NCBI GenBank assembly: GCA_030950375.1
Contig: JAUZRN010000006.1
Span: 60,375 to 124,374, forward strand
Direction: 5' to 3'
DNA: 64,000 nucleotides
Source of the DNA: Rhodothermus sp.
GTDB taxonomy: Bacteria > Bacteroidota > Rhodothermia > Rhodothermales > Rhodothermaceae
Shown here: positions 26,391-36,092 of the stretch, in pieces
How positions within the stretch are numbered: the stretch's first letter is position 1
Layout: each line of letters starts with the position of its first letter
The notes under the pieces: model-generated
Databases searched by the model: none
Seen by the model: only the letters and a program-made list of their open reading frames with translations
Told to the model about the DNA's origin: nothing
Position numbers and translations under genes: made by a program

Positions 26391-27904
26391 AACTTCCTCC
26401 TCGGGAGACGTCGTTGTTTCTTGGCCGGGGTTGCATGCTGCGTGCGGGCACCCTTCTTGGCTTCTACACCGGGATGAATTTCCGTGCGGTGTCCTTCATG
26501 CACGTATAGTTCGTCCACCAGCATCGCCAGCAGCTCCGGTTCTTCCTGAGCCAGTTGCTCGACAAGCGGCACGAAGCGCTTCAGCCGCTCTTGGTCCAGA
26601 CTGGTTTTTTCTCGGTAGCGATCTTCCAGGAGCGCGATGGCCCGCTCGGCCACACGTCCGGCTACGATCTCGGACGGGGGTAACGTACCCTTTTCGAGCG
26701 GGATATCATACCGACGTGCAATGGCCCGAAGCCGCGCCTCCTCCAGCGGTGTAACCAGCACAATGGTCGTTCCCGCCTTGCCCATTCGTCCAGTACGCCC
26801 GGACCGATGCACGTAGTACTCGGGATCCTGGGGTACATCGTACATAAAAACATAACGCAGATCCGAAATGTCAATCCCCCGTGCCGCTACATCGGTTGCC
26901 ACCAGAAATCGGAGCCGGCCCTTTCGGAGTCGATCCATGAGCTGCTCCCGCTGCCGCTGCGGCAGATCGCCCGTGATTGCATCCGCATTGTAGCCATAGT
27001 TCTTGAGAAATTTTCCCAGATACTCAACGTCACGCTTCGTGTTGGCAAAAATGATGGCCGACTCAGGGTTTTCCAATTCAATAAGCTGCGCGAGCGCCCG
27101 ATCTTTCTCCATAGGCGCCACGATGAAATAGCGATGTTCGATGGTCTCAGCAGCGATCCGACCGGTGCTCAGCGCGACAAAGGCTGGATCCTTCAGGAAT
27201 TCCCGGGCCAGCGCCTGCACACGCGGTGGAATCGTAGCACTGAACATGGCCGTGTTGCGCTCTCGGGGTAGATAGCGTTTGAGCTGGCGCATGGCCGGAT
27301 AGAAGCCCATGGAGAGCATTTCGTCGGCTTCGTCGAAAACGAGCACTTGCAATGCCTCCAGCCGGAGCGCTCCCCGCTCGATCAGATCCAGGATACGGCC
27401 GGGCGTCCCGATTACCACCTGCGCGCCCTGCTCCAGCGCTTTGAGCTGCGGACCGTAGCGCACGCCTCCATAGACGAGTACGGCCCGAAGCGACTGCGCT
27501 CCCGGTACGCCCGTTTTCATCTGCTCGAATGCCTCAAAGATCTGCCGGGCCAGCTCACGTGTAGGCGTCAGAATCAGCGCCTGCACCTGTCCCCGACCGG
27601 AATCCACCCGCACAAAGAGGGGCAGCAGAAATGCACCGGTCTTACCCGAACCGGTCTGCGACTGGACGATCACATCCCGTCCTTTCAGCAGGTAGGGAAG
27701 TGTCCGGCGTTGAACCGGCATCAACGCAGACCACCCAATGGCGCGAGCTGCCTGCTGCACTGGCTCCGGCAACTCCTGCAGGGACACCTCCCATAGTGGC
27801 TCGCCAGAGGCCTGCGTGGTCGCCGCCTCCTGCTTTTTTTGCTGCGCGCGACGGGTCAGATCGATAACCGTCGTGTAGGCCGAGCGAACCGGTTCTTCGG
27901 ACAT
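26387..27904 (-). CDS. DEAD-box ATP-dependent RNA helicase
   Basis: The 505-residue helicase has the Q motif, Walker A (VIVQSQTGSGKTGAFLLPLF), motif Ia (LILTPTRELARQIFEAFEQM), DEAD (VLVFDEADEML), SAT (FSATIPP) and the C-terminal motifs VATDVAARGID and YVHRSGRTGRMGKAG. A basic C-terminal tail (KKQRRLPRRKL) may bind RNA. ATG 27904 follows AGGGAAA; an upstream frame lacks support. It acts in rRNA processing, translation or mRNA decay; which paralogue it is cannot be said. A strong terminator upstream isolates it from fabG. Confidence 0.93.
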   Translation of the reverse strand: MSEEPVRSAYTTVIDLTRRAQQKKQEAATTQASGEPLWEVSLQELPEPVQQAARAIGWSALMPVQRRTLPYLLKGRDVIVQSQTGSGKTGAFLLPLFVRVDSGRGQVQALILTPTRELARQIFEAFEQMKTGVPGAQSLRAVLVYGGVRYGPQLKALEQGAQVVIGTPGRILDLIERGALRLEALQVLVFDEADEMLSMGFYPAMRQLKRYLPRERNTAMFSATIPPRVQALAREFLKDPAFVALSTGRIAAETIEHRYFIVAPMEKDRALAQLIELENPESAIIFANTKRDVEYLGKFLKNYGYNADAITGDLPQRQREQLMDRLRKGRLRFLVATDVAARGIDISDLRYVFMYDVPQDPEYYVHRSGRTGRMGKAGTTIVLVTPLEEARLRAIARRYDIPLEKGTLPPSEIVAGRVAERAIALLEDRYREKTSLDQERLKRFVPLVEQLAQEEPELLAMLVDELYVHEGHRTEIHPGVEAKKGARTQHATPAKKQRRLPRRKL

Positions 27905-27942
27905 TTTCCCTTTTGCAAAATGGTTATCACAAAAAACAGATG

Positions 27943-27961
27943 CGGCGGCCCGCGGCCGCCG
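27943..27961 (-). terminator. intrinsic terminator after fabG
   Basis: The stem CGGCGGCC / GGCCGCCG (8 bp) has a 3-base loop. On the minus strand a T run (near 27931-27936) follows after a short gap, and on the plus strand a T run follows directly. It marks the end of the yceD-fabG operon. Confidence 0.75.
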
Positions 27962-28005
27962 GTTTTTCCCCAACGCCGAAGCCTACCGGTTCGATCCAGA
28001 AGGGC

Positions 28006-28755
28006 CTACATGGCCATGCCGCCGTCCACATGCAGCACGTGCCCAGTAATATAGCTGGCAGCAGGGGAAGCCAGAAACAGCACAGCCTGCGCCACATCAT
28101 CAGGCGTACCTGCCCGGCCCAGCGGGATGCTGCTCAGCATAGCCTGCCGGGCCTGTTCGGGCAAGGCCGCCGTCATATCGGTTTCGATATAACCGGGCGC
28201 CACCACGTTTACCGTGATACCGCGGCTGCCCAGCTCCCGTGCCAGACTCTTCGAAAAGCCGATAATTCCAGCCTTTGAGGCCGCATAGTTCGTCTGGCCA
28301 GCATTCCCTATGACCCCGACCACCGACGAAATGTTGATAATGCGACCGCTGCGCTGGCGCATCATGGGCCGATAGACCTGCTTGCAGAAATTAAAGACGC
28401 CTTTCAGGTTAGCGGACAGCACGGCATCCCAGTCGGCTTCGCTCATGCGCAGCAGCAGGTTGTCGCGTGTGATGCCGGCATTGTTCACGAGCACGTCGAT
28501 TTTCTCCCAGGCTTTCAGCACGGCCTCCACCACACGACCGGCTGCCTCAAAGTCGGCTGCATCCGCCTGAAAAGACAGCACTTCGGCACCGTCTTGCCCG
28601 AGTTGTGCCTGGAGGACTTCGGCCTCCTGCACGGAGCTGCGATAGGTGAAAGCCACACGGGCTCCTGCGCGAGCAAAAGCCTCGACAACAGCGCGACCTA
28701 TGCCGCGTGTGCCGCCGGTAACCAGTACAGACTGCCCGGAAAAATCGAACGTCAT
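28006..28755 (-). CDS. fabG: 3-oxoacyl-ACP reductase FabG
   Basis: This 249-residue short-chain dehydrogenase reduces 3-oxoacyl-ACP with NADPH in fatty-acid elongation. It has the cofactor loop GGTRGIG (residues 14-20), NNAG (91-94), the catalytic Ser of INISSVVG and the Tyr157-x3-Lys161 pair (NYAASKAGI). The C terminus YITGHVLHVDGGMAM is typical. It starts three bases after fabD. acpP, which usually follows fabG, is not here; a terminator comes next. Confidence 0.96.
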   Translation of the reverse strand: MTFDFSGQSVLVTGGTRGIGRAVVEAFARAGARVAFTYRSSVQEAEVLQAQLGQDGAEVLSFQADAADFEAAGRVVEAVLKAWEKIDVLVNNAGITRDNLLLRMSEADWDAVLSANLKGVFNFCKQVYRPMMRQRSGRIINISSVVGVIGNAGQTNYAASKAGIIGFSKSLARELGSRGITVNVVAPGYIETDMTAALPEQARQAMLSSIPLGRAGTPDDVAQAVLFLASPAASYITGHVLHVDGGMAM

Positions 28756-28758
28756 GGT

Positions 28759-29718
28759 TCAGGGAGTTTGCTGTAGCAGGACTTCCAGTTCATCGGCCGT
28801 TCCGGCCGTAGCCACCTGCATCTCGCGGCCCAGCGTGCGGCGAACCAGCGCGGAGAGCACGTTTCCCGGTCCCACTTCCAGAAACGCAGTGAAGCCGTCG
28901 GCCTGCATGCGATGTAGCATCTGCGTAAAGCGTACCGGGGCCAGCATCTGTTCGACAAGCCGAGTCCGAATCTCCTCGGGATCGGTCGTGGGCGCTGCCG
29001 TCACGTTCAGGTAAACCGGACAGCGAGGAGGCTGCAACGGCACCTGGGCAATGGCCTCGGCCAGCCGACGACTGGCTTCTTCCATAAGGGGTGAATGGAA
29101 CGCTCCACTCACCGGCAGCATCACTACCCGCCGAGCGCCTCGCGCCCGCGCTTTTTCAGCCGCCTGTTCCACAGCCGCTACCTCTCCTGAAATCACCACC
29201 TGTCCCGGTGCATTGTAGTTGGCCGGTTGCACGAAACCGCCCCCTTCGTCCCGAACCTCCTGACAGAGGGTCTCGACAACGTCGTCCTCCAATCCCAGGA
29301 TCGCGGCCATCGTACCGGGCCGGGTGCGGCCGGCCTCAGCCATGAGTTGCCCACGCAGGCGCACCAGCCGCAATCCCGCCTCGAACGAAAGTGCGCCGGC
29401 CGCAGCCAGCGCACTGTACTCACCCAGACTGTGCCCGGCCACGGCATCCGGCTGAAGTCCACCGGCCTCAAGCACCGCCACCACGGCCAGGCTGTGCACA
29501 TACAGGGCTGGCTGCGTGACCTCGGTCTGTGCCAGCACCGCTGCCGCAGCCTCCGTATCGTCGGTATGGGTCCCGAACATGTAAGCCGTCAGTGGAAAGC
29601 CCAGCAACCGATCGGCTGCCTCCAGACGCGCCCGCGCCTCCGGGAAACGTTCCATCAGATCCCGGGCCATCCCAGCCCGCTGCGACCCCTGTCCGGGAAA
29701 TAGCCAGGCCTGTGCCAT
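28759..29718 (-). CDS. fabD: malonyl-CoA:ACP transacylase FabD
   Basis: This 319-residue acyltransferase moves malonyl groups from CoA to ACP. It has the oxyanion motif FPGQGSQ (7-13), the nucleophile GHSLGEYSAL (Ser97) and the catalytic His208 in PVSGAFHSP. Length is normal. It lies five bases after fabH and three before fabG, inside the fatty-acid operon, so co-expression is certain in practice. Confidence 0.96.
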   Translation of the reverse strand: MAQAWLFPGQGSQRAGMARDLMERFPEARARLEAADRLLGFPLTAYMFGTHTDDTEAAAAVLAQTEVTQPALYVHSLAVVAVLEAGGLQPDAVAGHSLGEYSALAAAGALSFEAGLRLVRLRGQLMAEAGRTRPGTMAAILGLEDDVVETLCQEVRDEGGGFVQPANYNAPGQVVISGEVAAVEQAAEKARARGARRVVMLPVSGAFHSPLMEEASRRLAEAIAQVPLQPPRCPVYLNVTAAPTTDPEEIRTRLVEQMLAPVRFTQMLHRMQADGFTAFLEVGPGNVLSALVRRTLGREMQVATAGTADELEVLLQQTP

Positions 29719-29723
29719 TGCGA

Positions 29724-30764
29724 TCAGGTGTTTACAGTAGACACTTCGGTGGAGGCCTCAGCGATCGTAGCTACCTCATCGCCATTGTAAGCCCACTTCA
29801 GATAGATAGCCCCCCAGGTAAAGCCGCCTCCGAATGCGGCCAGAATTAGATTATCGCCTCGCCGGAGTTGTCGCTCCCAGTCGTAAAGGCAGAGCGGAAT
29901 GGTGGCCGCTGTGGTGTTACCATAGCGGTCGATATTGATCATGACTTTCTCGGAAGACAGCCCCATGCGGCGGGCTGTTGCATCAATGATGCGCCAGTTG
30001 GCCTGGTGGGGCACCAGATAGCGCACTTCGTCGGCCGTCAGCTTGTTGCGCTCCATAATCTCGACAGCCACCTGGGCCATCCCTTCAACCGCCATCTTGA
30101 AAACCGCCCGTCCCTCCTGGTGGAGAAAGTGCATCTTTCGATCGACGGTCTCGTGGGTCGGCGGGTTCAGGCTCCCCCCGCCCAGCATGCAAAGTAGTTC
30201 CCAGTTCCGCCCGTGGCAGTATTCCACCGAGTCGATCAGTCCGCACTCCGGATCCGGCTCCAGTAACACGGCCGCGGCAGCATCACCGAATAGAATGCAG
30301 TTGTTGCGATCAGTATAATCGGTGATCGCGCTCATCTTGTCGGCTCCAATCACCATCACCCGCTCGTGCTTACCGCTTTCGATAAAGCGAGCCGCCGTCG
30401 ACAGGGCAAACAGAAAGCCGCTACAGGCAGCCGACAGATCAAACCCCCAGGCATTCCAAGCGCCCAGATTTCCCTGGACCAGGCAGGCCGTAGCCGGGAA
30501 GAACATGTCGGGCGTGACCGTAGCCACTATGATAAGCTCCACATCCTCCGGCGTCAGCCCGCGCTTCTGCAGACATTCACGGGCAGCTTCAGTAGCCATA
30601 TACGCCGTGGCCTTGTTCGGATCGCGCAAAATGCGGCGTTCCCGGATTCCGGTACGCGTGCGAATCCATTCGTCGCTGGTGTCGACCATCTGCTCCAGAT
30701 CGGCATTCGTCAGCCGATCCTCTGGCAAAAAGTGACCGATTGAAGTAATGGCTGCGTAGGGCAT
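29724..30764 (-). CDS. fabH: 3-oxoacyl-ACP synthase III FabH
   Basis: This 346-residue condensing enzyme starts fatty-acid synthesis from an acyl-CoA and malonyl-ACP. The triad is visible: Cys114 (DLSAACSGF), His253 ([11 protein letters not shown]) and Asn283 (RYGNTTAAT). It shows [17 protein letters not shown] near the N terminus and ends with an extra, low-complexity tail of some 15 residues ([17 protein letters not shown]). It follows plsX by 17 bases. Starter preference, straight or branched, is not clear from sequence. Confidence 0.96.
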   Translation of the reverse strand: MPYAAITSIGHFLPEDRLTNADLEQMVDTSDEWIRTRTGIRERRILRDPNKATAYMATEAARECLQKRGLTPEDVELIIVATVTPDMFFPATACLVQGNLGAWNAWGFDLSAACSGFLFALSTAARFIESGKHERVMVIGADKMSAITDYTDRNNCILFGDAAAAVLLEPDPECGLIDSVEYCHGRNWELLCMLGGGSLNPPTHETVDRKMHFLHQEGRAVFKMAVEGMAQVAVEIMERNKLTADEVRYLVPHQANWRIIDATARRMGLSSEKVMINIDRYGNTTAATIPLCLYDWERQLRRGDNLILAAFGGGFTWGAIYLKWAYNGDEVATIAEASTEVSTVNT

Positions 30765-30781
30765 GGCGGGTAAAGGGTCTG

Positions 30782-31789
30782 TCAGGCTGGATGAAAAGCG
30801 GCTGCAATGGAACGGACCACGTCCTGCTCGACCAGACTGGCTGCGGCCTGAATCATACGGGCAATGGCCCGAGGCGACGAGCTGCCATGTCCGATTACGA
30901 CCGGACCGTTCACCCCCAGCAGCGGCGCGCCTCCATATTCCTCATAATCAAACCGTCGCAACACACCGCGAAGCAGGCTCAGCACTTGTCGCTGCTGCGA
31001 AGCGTCGAGCTCCTGGCCCTGCATTTCCTGCTGCAGCATTTCGACAAAAGCCGTGACCATACTTTCGCCCAGCTTGAGCATAACATTGCCCACAAAGCCA
31101 TCACAGACCACCACGTCGGCCGCATGATGCATCAGGTCGCGCCCTTCTACATTGCCCCGAAAGTTCAGATCCGGGGCCTCCTGCAAGAGCTCGTAAGCAG
31201 CCCGGGCCAGCGCATTGCCTTTACCGGGTTCCTCGCCCACGTTCAACAGCCCCACCACCGGCCGCTCGATCTGCCAGACGCGTTCGGCAAAAACCGCCCC
31301 CATCCGGGCAAACTGTACCAGGTGCTCAGGTTTACAATCGACGTTGGTCCCGATATCAAGCACCAGACAGCGCCCTTTGGTGGTGGGAAAAAAGCCCACC
31401 ACGGATGGACGGGAAACCTCCGGCAATCGTCCCAGAATGAAGAGGGCCGCGGCCATAATGGCCCCCGTGTTTCCGGCGCTGGCAAAAGCGTCGGCCTCGC
31501 CGCGTGCCACCGCCTGTAACCCCAGATGAATGGAAGAACGCAGCTTTGTTTTGACAGCCGTCGCGGGCGGCTCCGCCATCCCGATCACCTCAGGAGCATC
31601 TACAAGGCACAACCCTTCCCGGTCTTGAGCCCGACGCGCTTCCAGCTCGGCCGCCACCACCGCACGGGGGCCGTAAAGCTGTACTTCTAACCGTCCGGGC
31701 GTTGCCTCAAGTGCCTGCAATACCCCTTCTACAACCACCCCGGGCGCGGCGTCGCCCCCCATGGCATCGACAGCAATTCGTAAAGCCAT
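30782..31789 (-). CDS. plsX: phosphate acyltransferase PlsX
   Basis: The 335-residue product makes acyl-phosphate from acyl-ACP for phospholipid synthesis. It begins [20 protein letters not shown], the family signature, and carries [15 protein letters not shown] and [20 protein letters not shown] 31789 is preferred over a TTG two codons earlier. It links phospholipid and fatty-acid synthesis with the ribosomal rpmF gene 100 bases upstream, a widespread arrangement. Confidence 0.95.
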   Translation of the reverse strand: MALRIAVDAMGGDAAPGVVVEGVLQALEATPGRLEVQLYGPRAVVAAELEARRAQDREGLCLVDAPEVIGMAEPPATAVKTKLRSSIHLGLQAVARGEADAFASAGNTGAIMAAALFILGRLPEVSRPSVVGFFPTTKGRCLVLDIGTNVDCKPEHLVQFARMGAVFAERVWQIERPVVGLLNVGEEPGKGNALARAAYELLQEAPDLNFRGNVEGRDLMHHAADVVVCDGFVGNVMLKLGESMVTAFVEMLQQEMQGQELDASQQRQVLSLLRGVLRRFDYEEYGGAPLLGVNGPVVIGHGSSSPRAIARMIQAAASLVEQDVVRSIAAAFHPA

Positions 31790-31890
31790 GAGCAAGTTCG
31801 CCGATTTTGCGCTATCTGTGCCGGAAGTCTACAGACCTACCTGCGAAAAAACAAGCGGCCGCCCGAACATTGTGTCGAGCGGCCCTGCTT

Positions 31891-32088
31891 TCACGCAAAC
31901 TCCTCCACATCCACTACCTTGCGCCCCCGATAATAGCCACACGAAGGACAGGCATGGTGCCGCAGCTTCATGTTGCCACAATTGGGGCATTCCATCAGCG
32001 GCAGCGGATTTTCCACCAGCCGACGGTAATAGACCGCTCGCCGCTTCCGCGTGCGCGCTTTTGAATGTCTGCGTTTTGGGTTCGCCAT
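31891..32088 (-). CDS. rpmF: 50S ribosomal protein L32
   Basis: This 65-residue protein starts MANPKRRHSKARTRKRRA and has a zinc ribbon, CPNCGN and CPSCGYYRG, so it is the zinc-binding form of L32. It sits between yceD and plsX in the classic order yceD-rpmF-plsX-fabH-fabD-fabG. Start and length match the family exactly. Confidence 0.97.
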   Translation of the reverse strand: MANPKRRHSKARTRKRRAVYYRRLVENPLPLMECPNCGNMKLRHHACPSCGYYRGRKVVDVEEFA

Positions 32089-32121
32089 GGTTCAATGCAA
32101 GGGCTTTGAGGTTTCGATAGC

Positions 32122-32622
32122 TTAAGGTAAACGATCACGAAGTTTTCGCAACACCTCCCAGCGCGGATCGATCGGCGTCTCCTCGGCCTCAGGCACTTCC
32201 GGCGCACCAAACTGCAAGGGAATCGGGATCGACTCAGCCCCCGGCTTCACCTTGCGCATGGGAATGGCCAGCAGCAGCGTATCCCGCACCACATCTGTCA
32301 GATCCACAAACCGATCCGAGCTGCGAAGCGCCCGTACCTCTTCCACATCCTCGCGTTGCACCGGCACCCCCGGAGGTGCATAGAAAAGCGAATAGGTTCC
32401 CTCTACGGGTTGCTTGAACAGCTCCAGCGTCCGATCACACTCCAGCGTTGCCATAGCCCTTGCCCAGAGCTGTACCAGCAACCGGTCGCCTTCGTAAGTA
32501 AGGTGCAGCTCCACACGAATATCCTCAAACACCTGTGGATCCAGTTCCAAGGCCTCCGCCGAGGGCATCAACTCTATTCGCTGAAATCCTTCGCGGAGAC
32601 GCTCCAGCGCAATCCGCACCAT
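32122..32622 (-). CDS. YceD / DUF177 family protein
   Basis: The 166-residue protein has the DUF177 core: YEGDRLLVQLWARAMATLEC (with the conserved Cys-Asp-Arg following), then DLTDVVRDTLLLAIPMRKV and a C-terminal IDPRWEVLRKLRDRLP. YceD proteins have been linked to 23S rRNA accumulation, and the gene almost always precedes rpmF, as it does here, 33 bases upstream. The zinc-binding Cys found late in some members is not seen. Confidence 0.88.
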   Translation of the reverse strand: MVRIALERLREGFQRIELMPSAEALELDPQVFEDIRVELHLTYEGDRLLVQLWARAMATLECDRTLELFKQPVEGTYSLFYAPPGVPVQREDVEEVRALRSSDRFVDLTDVVRDTLLLAIPMRKVKPGAESIPIPLQFGAPEVPEAEETPIDPRWEVLRKLRDRLP

Positions 32623-32703
32623 GATCCATTCAGCTCCTCTTTATCGCGGTAAACAAGCTGCAAGTCAACGAGATGAGCTCGTCAGAGTTCCACCAGACGC
32701 CGC

Positions 32704-32877
32704 TCAATACAGCAACCAAGCCAGCAAGGCATAAAAACTGGCTCCCAGCAACAGCAGGATCATCAACCAGGCCACAGCCCGCTGCCCCGTCGACGTCGTG
32801 GGGAACTCGTACCCGCAATAGGGACAGACCGACGTCTTCGCCTCCACGGGCAACGCACAAGCAGGACATTCCCGCAT
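32704..32877 (-). CDS. small zinc-ribbon membrane protein
   Basis: The 57 residues start MRECPACALPVEAKTSVCPY, a double CxxC zinc ribbon, and end in one transmembrane helix (AVAWLMILLLLGASFYALLA). ATG 32877 is chosen because AGGAAAAGG lies just before it; starts at 32901 or 32952 have weaker sites. It lies between yceD and the dnaA-linked origin region. No function is known; similar ribbon-plus-helix proteins are common hypotheticals. Confidence 0.7.
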   Translation of the reverse strand: MRECPACALPVEAKTSVCPYCGYEFPTTSTGQRAVAWLMILLLLGASFYALLAWLLY

Positions 32878-33069
32878 TGACCTTTTCCTGGTTTCAACCA
32901 TTCTTCGTCGTCCCTTACCAACCCCATAGCACCCGATGGGTTCAAGCGCCACTGTCGTTGCTAAGCACTAAGGTTCAGCATCGTGAAAATGTCCGCGACG
33001 TCTTGAAGTTCACGCGCGCATGCAGTAGCATTTGAGCGAAGTTTATAGGGGGTGTGCGGCTCCCAGGCG

Positions 33070-33313
33070 TGTGGATAACCTGTGGAAAACCAGCCTTCGG
33101 AAGACTGCACGCTTTCAATCGCTTCCGCCCAGGCATGGCGTGCCATGCCTGTGTGCATTTTAATAGAATCATAATACAACAAACACTTAAGAAATAAACG
33201 TTTAGGCAAAACAACATATGTGGATAACTTGTGGAAAATCGATGGCTGCGTTGCATGAACTCACTGTGATCAAGTGACGTGGAAGGTTTGGGTTGTGTAT
33301 AACCTGTGCATAA
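33070..33313. other. DnaA-box region upstream of dnaA (candidate oriC)
   Basis: Six DnaA-box-like 9-mers, all in the same orientation, occur as three pairs with starts 11 bases apart: 33070 and 33081, 33219 and 33230, 33294 and 33305. The first members at 33070 and 33219 are perfect TGTGGATAA; the others differ by one base. An AT-rich stretch (about 33160-33215) lies between pairs one and two and could be an unwinding element. A 9-bp inverted repeat (33130-33151) is also present. These boxes could serve replication initiation, dnaA autoregulation or both. Confidence 0.75.
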
Positions 33314-33376
33314 CTGTACGCTGAAGTCCGCAAAAGCTGCCTCCCAGAGGCGGCGGTCGAAATCTTAGCCATCAAT

Positions 33377-34888
33377 ATGGAACGAACACCGGAGGCGGTC
33401 TGGGAAGCCTGTCTCGAAATTATTCGAGACAATGTGAATCGGCGGAGTTACAAGACCTGGTTTGAGCCGATCAAGCCAGTTAGCCTGAGTGAAGAGGGCG
33501 ACCAGATCAAGCTGACGGTAGAATTGCCCAGCCGTTTCTACTACGAATGGCTGGAGGAGCACTATTACAGCTTGCTCCGGAAGACCATCACCAAAGTGCT
33601 GGGTCCCAAGGGCCGCCTGTTTTACAAAATTGTCATTGAAAAAGAAGATCCAGAAAGTGGCTTCGAGGGCACTTCGGTCAATATGCCCGCTCATCCACCC
33701 GAAACAACGCCTCCTCCCCCTCCTCGACGCCCTTCCCTGTCGCCACCTCCCACGACTCCTTCCTCTCCGGGTACGTCTGTAGACCTCACCGAGCAGGCGC
33801 CATCAGTCCCTGCCAACCCTTTTGCCATTCCAGGAATTATTCGTAAGATTCAGGTTGATAGCCAGTTAGATCCCAGGTACACCTTTGAGCGCTTCATTGA
33901 AGGAGACTGCAACCGTCTGGCACGCAGTGCAGCTCTTGCAATTGCCCAGCAACCCGGAACGACCAGCTTTAATCCGTTTCTGGTCTATGGAGGCGTAGGA
34001 CTGGGCAAAACGCACCTGATTCAAGCCATCGGTAACTACGCCCGTCAGCATCGCACAGCCGAGACGATCCGCTACGTCTCGAGCGAACAGTTTACCAACG
34101 AATTTGTGCAGGCTATCCAGCACAACCGCATCAACGAATTCTCTACGTTTTACCGTCACATCGATCTATTGATCATTGATGACATTCAGTTCTTTGGCGG
34201 TAAAGAGAAAACACAGGAAGTGTTCTTCCATATCTTCAATGCCCTGCATCAGGCCAACAAACAGATTGTTCTGTCCGCCGATCGTCCGCCCAAGGACATT
34301 CCTGGGATTGAGGAGCGCCTGATGTCGCGGTTTCAGTGGGGCCTGATGGCCGACGTTCAGCCCCCGGACCTGGAAACGCGCATTGCCATCTTGCGTCGCA
34401 AGGCAGAAGACGAAGGCATCGCGCTGGACGACGACGTGGTCGAATTCATTGCCCAGCATGTCAAGAGTAATTTCCGAGAGCTGGAAGGGGCTCTGCTTCG
34501 GCTGGTCGCCCATGCTGCCTATCATCGCCGGGACATTGATCTCGCGCTGGCTCGTGAAGCGCTGCGCGACCTGATCAAGGAAAGCCGGGTGACGCTGACC
34601 ATTGAACAGATTCAGCAACTTGTCTGCGAATACTTTGGGATTGCGCCGGATCTGGTCCGCTCCAAGACGCGCAAGCGTGAGATCGTTCAGGCGCGCCAGG
34701 TGGCCATGTACTTCTGCAAGCAGTTTACGCAACACTCGCTCAAATCCATCGGTCTGCACTTTGGCGGGCGTGATCACTCAACGGTCATCCATGCCTGCCA
34801 GAGCGTAGAAAACCTGATGGAAACCGATCCGAGGTTTCGGGAGATTATAGAAGCGTTACGCCACAAAATTTCGCTGCACAGCCGCTGA
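33377..34888 (+). CDS. dnaA: chromosomal replication initiator DnaA
   Basis: The product has 503 residues: domain I (1-85), a proline-rich linker (about 98-140), the AAA+ domain with Walker A (VYGGVGLGKTHLIQAIGNYA, near 200-215) and Walker B (LLIIDDIQFFGGKEKTQ), and a C-terminal helix-turn-helix domain with the DnaA-box-reading signature GGRDHSTVIHAC near residue 462. It binds the TGTGGATAA boxes just upstream. dnaN follows after 56 bases, the usual order. Confidence 0.98.
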   Translation: MERTPEAVWEACLEIIRDNVNRRSYKTWFEPIKPVSLSEEGDQIKLTVELPSRFYYEWLEEHYYSLLRKTITKVLGPKGRLFYKIVIEKEDPESGFEGTSVNMPAHPPETTPPPPPRRPSLSPPPTTPSSPGTSVDLTEQAPSVPANPFAIPGIIRKIQVDSQLDPRYTFERFIEGDCNRLARSAALAIAQQPGTTSFNPFLVYGGVGLGKTHLIQAIGNYARQHRTAETIRYVSSEQFTNEFVQAIQHNRINEFSTFYRHIDLLIIDDIQFFGGKEKTQEVFFHIFNALHQANKQIVLSADRPPKDIPGIEERLMSRFQWGLMADVQPPDLETRIAILRRKAEDEGIALDDDVVEFIAQHVKSNFRELEGALLRLVAHAAYHRRDIDLALAREALRDLIKESRVTLTIEQIQQLVCEYFGIAPDLVRSKTRKREIVQARQVAMYFCKQFTQHSLKSIGLHFGGRDHSTVIHACQSVENLMETDPRFREIIEALRHKISLHSR

Positions 34889-34944
34889 GTCCTGACAATT
34901 TTTGCTATATTCAGACATTCCTCCAAGCCGTCAAGGTTGAAGCT

Positions 34945-36084
34945 ATGCGTTTTACCGTAACCAGCACGGAACTGCTAAAGGCCCTTACGGCGGTGGCAGG
35001 CGTAGTCCCCTCAAAAGCCACCATGCCTATTCTGGAGTGCATCTTATTCGAGGCGGAAGAGGGCGCGCTTCGGCTGAGCGCAACTGACCTGGAGATCTCT
35101 ATCGTTGAGCGACTTCCGATTCAGCCGGAGCTGCAGAACGGACAGGAAGGAGCCCGTCGGGTGGCCGTGCCAGCTCGGCGCTTGCTGGAAACGCTCCGGG
35201 CACTGCCCGATCTACCGGTTCAGTTCAACGCCGACGAGGCGTTCAATGTCACGCTGACCACCGATCAAGGGCATTACAAAATGGTGGGCTACGACGGCGC
35301 CGATTACCCGGCGCTGCCTGAGCTCACTGAAGCTCACAGTCTGACGGTCGAGGCGGCTCTGTTGCGCCGAGCCATTCAGAAGACGGCTTTTGCGGTCAGT
35401 AAAGACACGCTGCGTCCGGCCATGATGGGCATCTTCTTCCAGGTACTGCCGGAAGAAGGGCGTGTGGTTTCCACCGACGGCCATCGGCTGGTTCGGCTCC
35501 GGCTACGCGAGCTGGTCAGCCCTACCCCCTTAGAATTTATTGTGCCGGAAAAAGCCACCTCGCTGGTAGCCAAACTGGCAGCCCAGCTCGACGGCACCTG
35601 CACAATTCGTGTAGATGAACGCTATGTAGCCTTTGAAATGGGACCAGCCCGCATCATCAGCCGGCTGATCGACGAAGTCTACCCCAACTACGAGGCCGTT
35701 ATTCCGGTCGAAAATGATCGCCGTCTGGTTGTCGACCGGGATGCTTTTCTGTCGGCAGTTAAGCGGGTGGGACTGTACGCCTCGAGCACGACGAACCAGG
35801 TACGGTTGACCCTTGAGCCGGATTACGTGGAAATTGCTGCCGAAGACATCGAACGGGCCAGCGAAGCCCACGAGCGCGTCCCCTGTGCCTACGATGGCGA
35901 GCCCATGGTTATCGGTTTCAATGCGGGATACCTGACCGAAGTGCTGGGGAATGTAGACGCCGATGAAGTCGTTCTGGAATTCAGCTCACCCAACCGCGCT
36001 GGCGTTGTGATGCCTCAGGAGCAGCGTGAAAATGAAGACCTGCTGATGCTCATCATGCCGGTCATGCTGAACACGTACGCCTGA
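34945..36084 (+). CDS. dnaN: DNA polymerase III beta subunit (sliding clamp)
   Basis: The 379-residue clamp protein starts MRFTVTSTELLKALTAVAGV and has three repeated clamp domains, with ISRLIDEVYPNYEAVIP in the last and a C-terminal LIMPVMLNTYA resembling the usual VxMPxRL end. It tethers the replicative polymerase to DNA. The gene lies 56 bases after dnaA. It converges on a minus-strand gene eight bases away, with no clear terminator between. Confidence 0.97.
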   Translation: MRFTVTSTELLKALTAVAGVVPSKATMPILECILFEAEEGALRLSATDLEISIVERLPIQPELQNGQEGARRVAVPARRLLETLRALPDLPVQFNADEAFNVTLTTDQGHYKMVGYDGADYPALPELTEAHSLTVEAALLRRAIQKTAFAVSKDTLRPAMMGIFFQVLPEEGRVVSTDGHRLVRLRLRELVSPTPLEFIVPEKATSLVAKLAAQLDGTCTIRVDERYVAFEMGPARIISRLIDEVYPNYEAVIPVENDRRLVVDRDAFLSAVKRVGLYASSTTNQVRLTLEPDYVEIAAEDIERASEAHERVPCAYDGEPMVIGFNAGYLTEVLGNVDADEVVLEFSSPNRAGVVMPQEQRENEDLLMLIMPVMLNTYA

Positions 36085-36092
36085 GCACTGGG

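Noticed and set aside
33130..33151. 9-bp perfect inverted repeat in the dnaA upstream region, considered as a terminator
   Set aside because: It has no T run and no gene end nearby; it is more likely part of the origin or a regulator site, so it is only mentioned within that feature.
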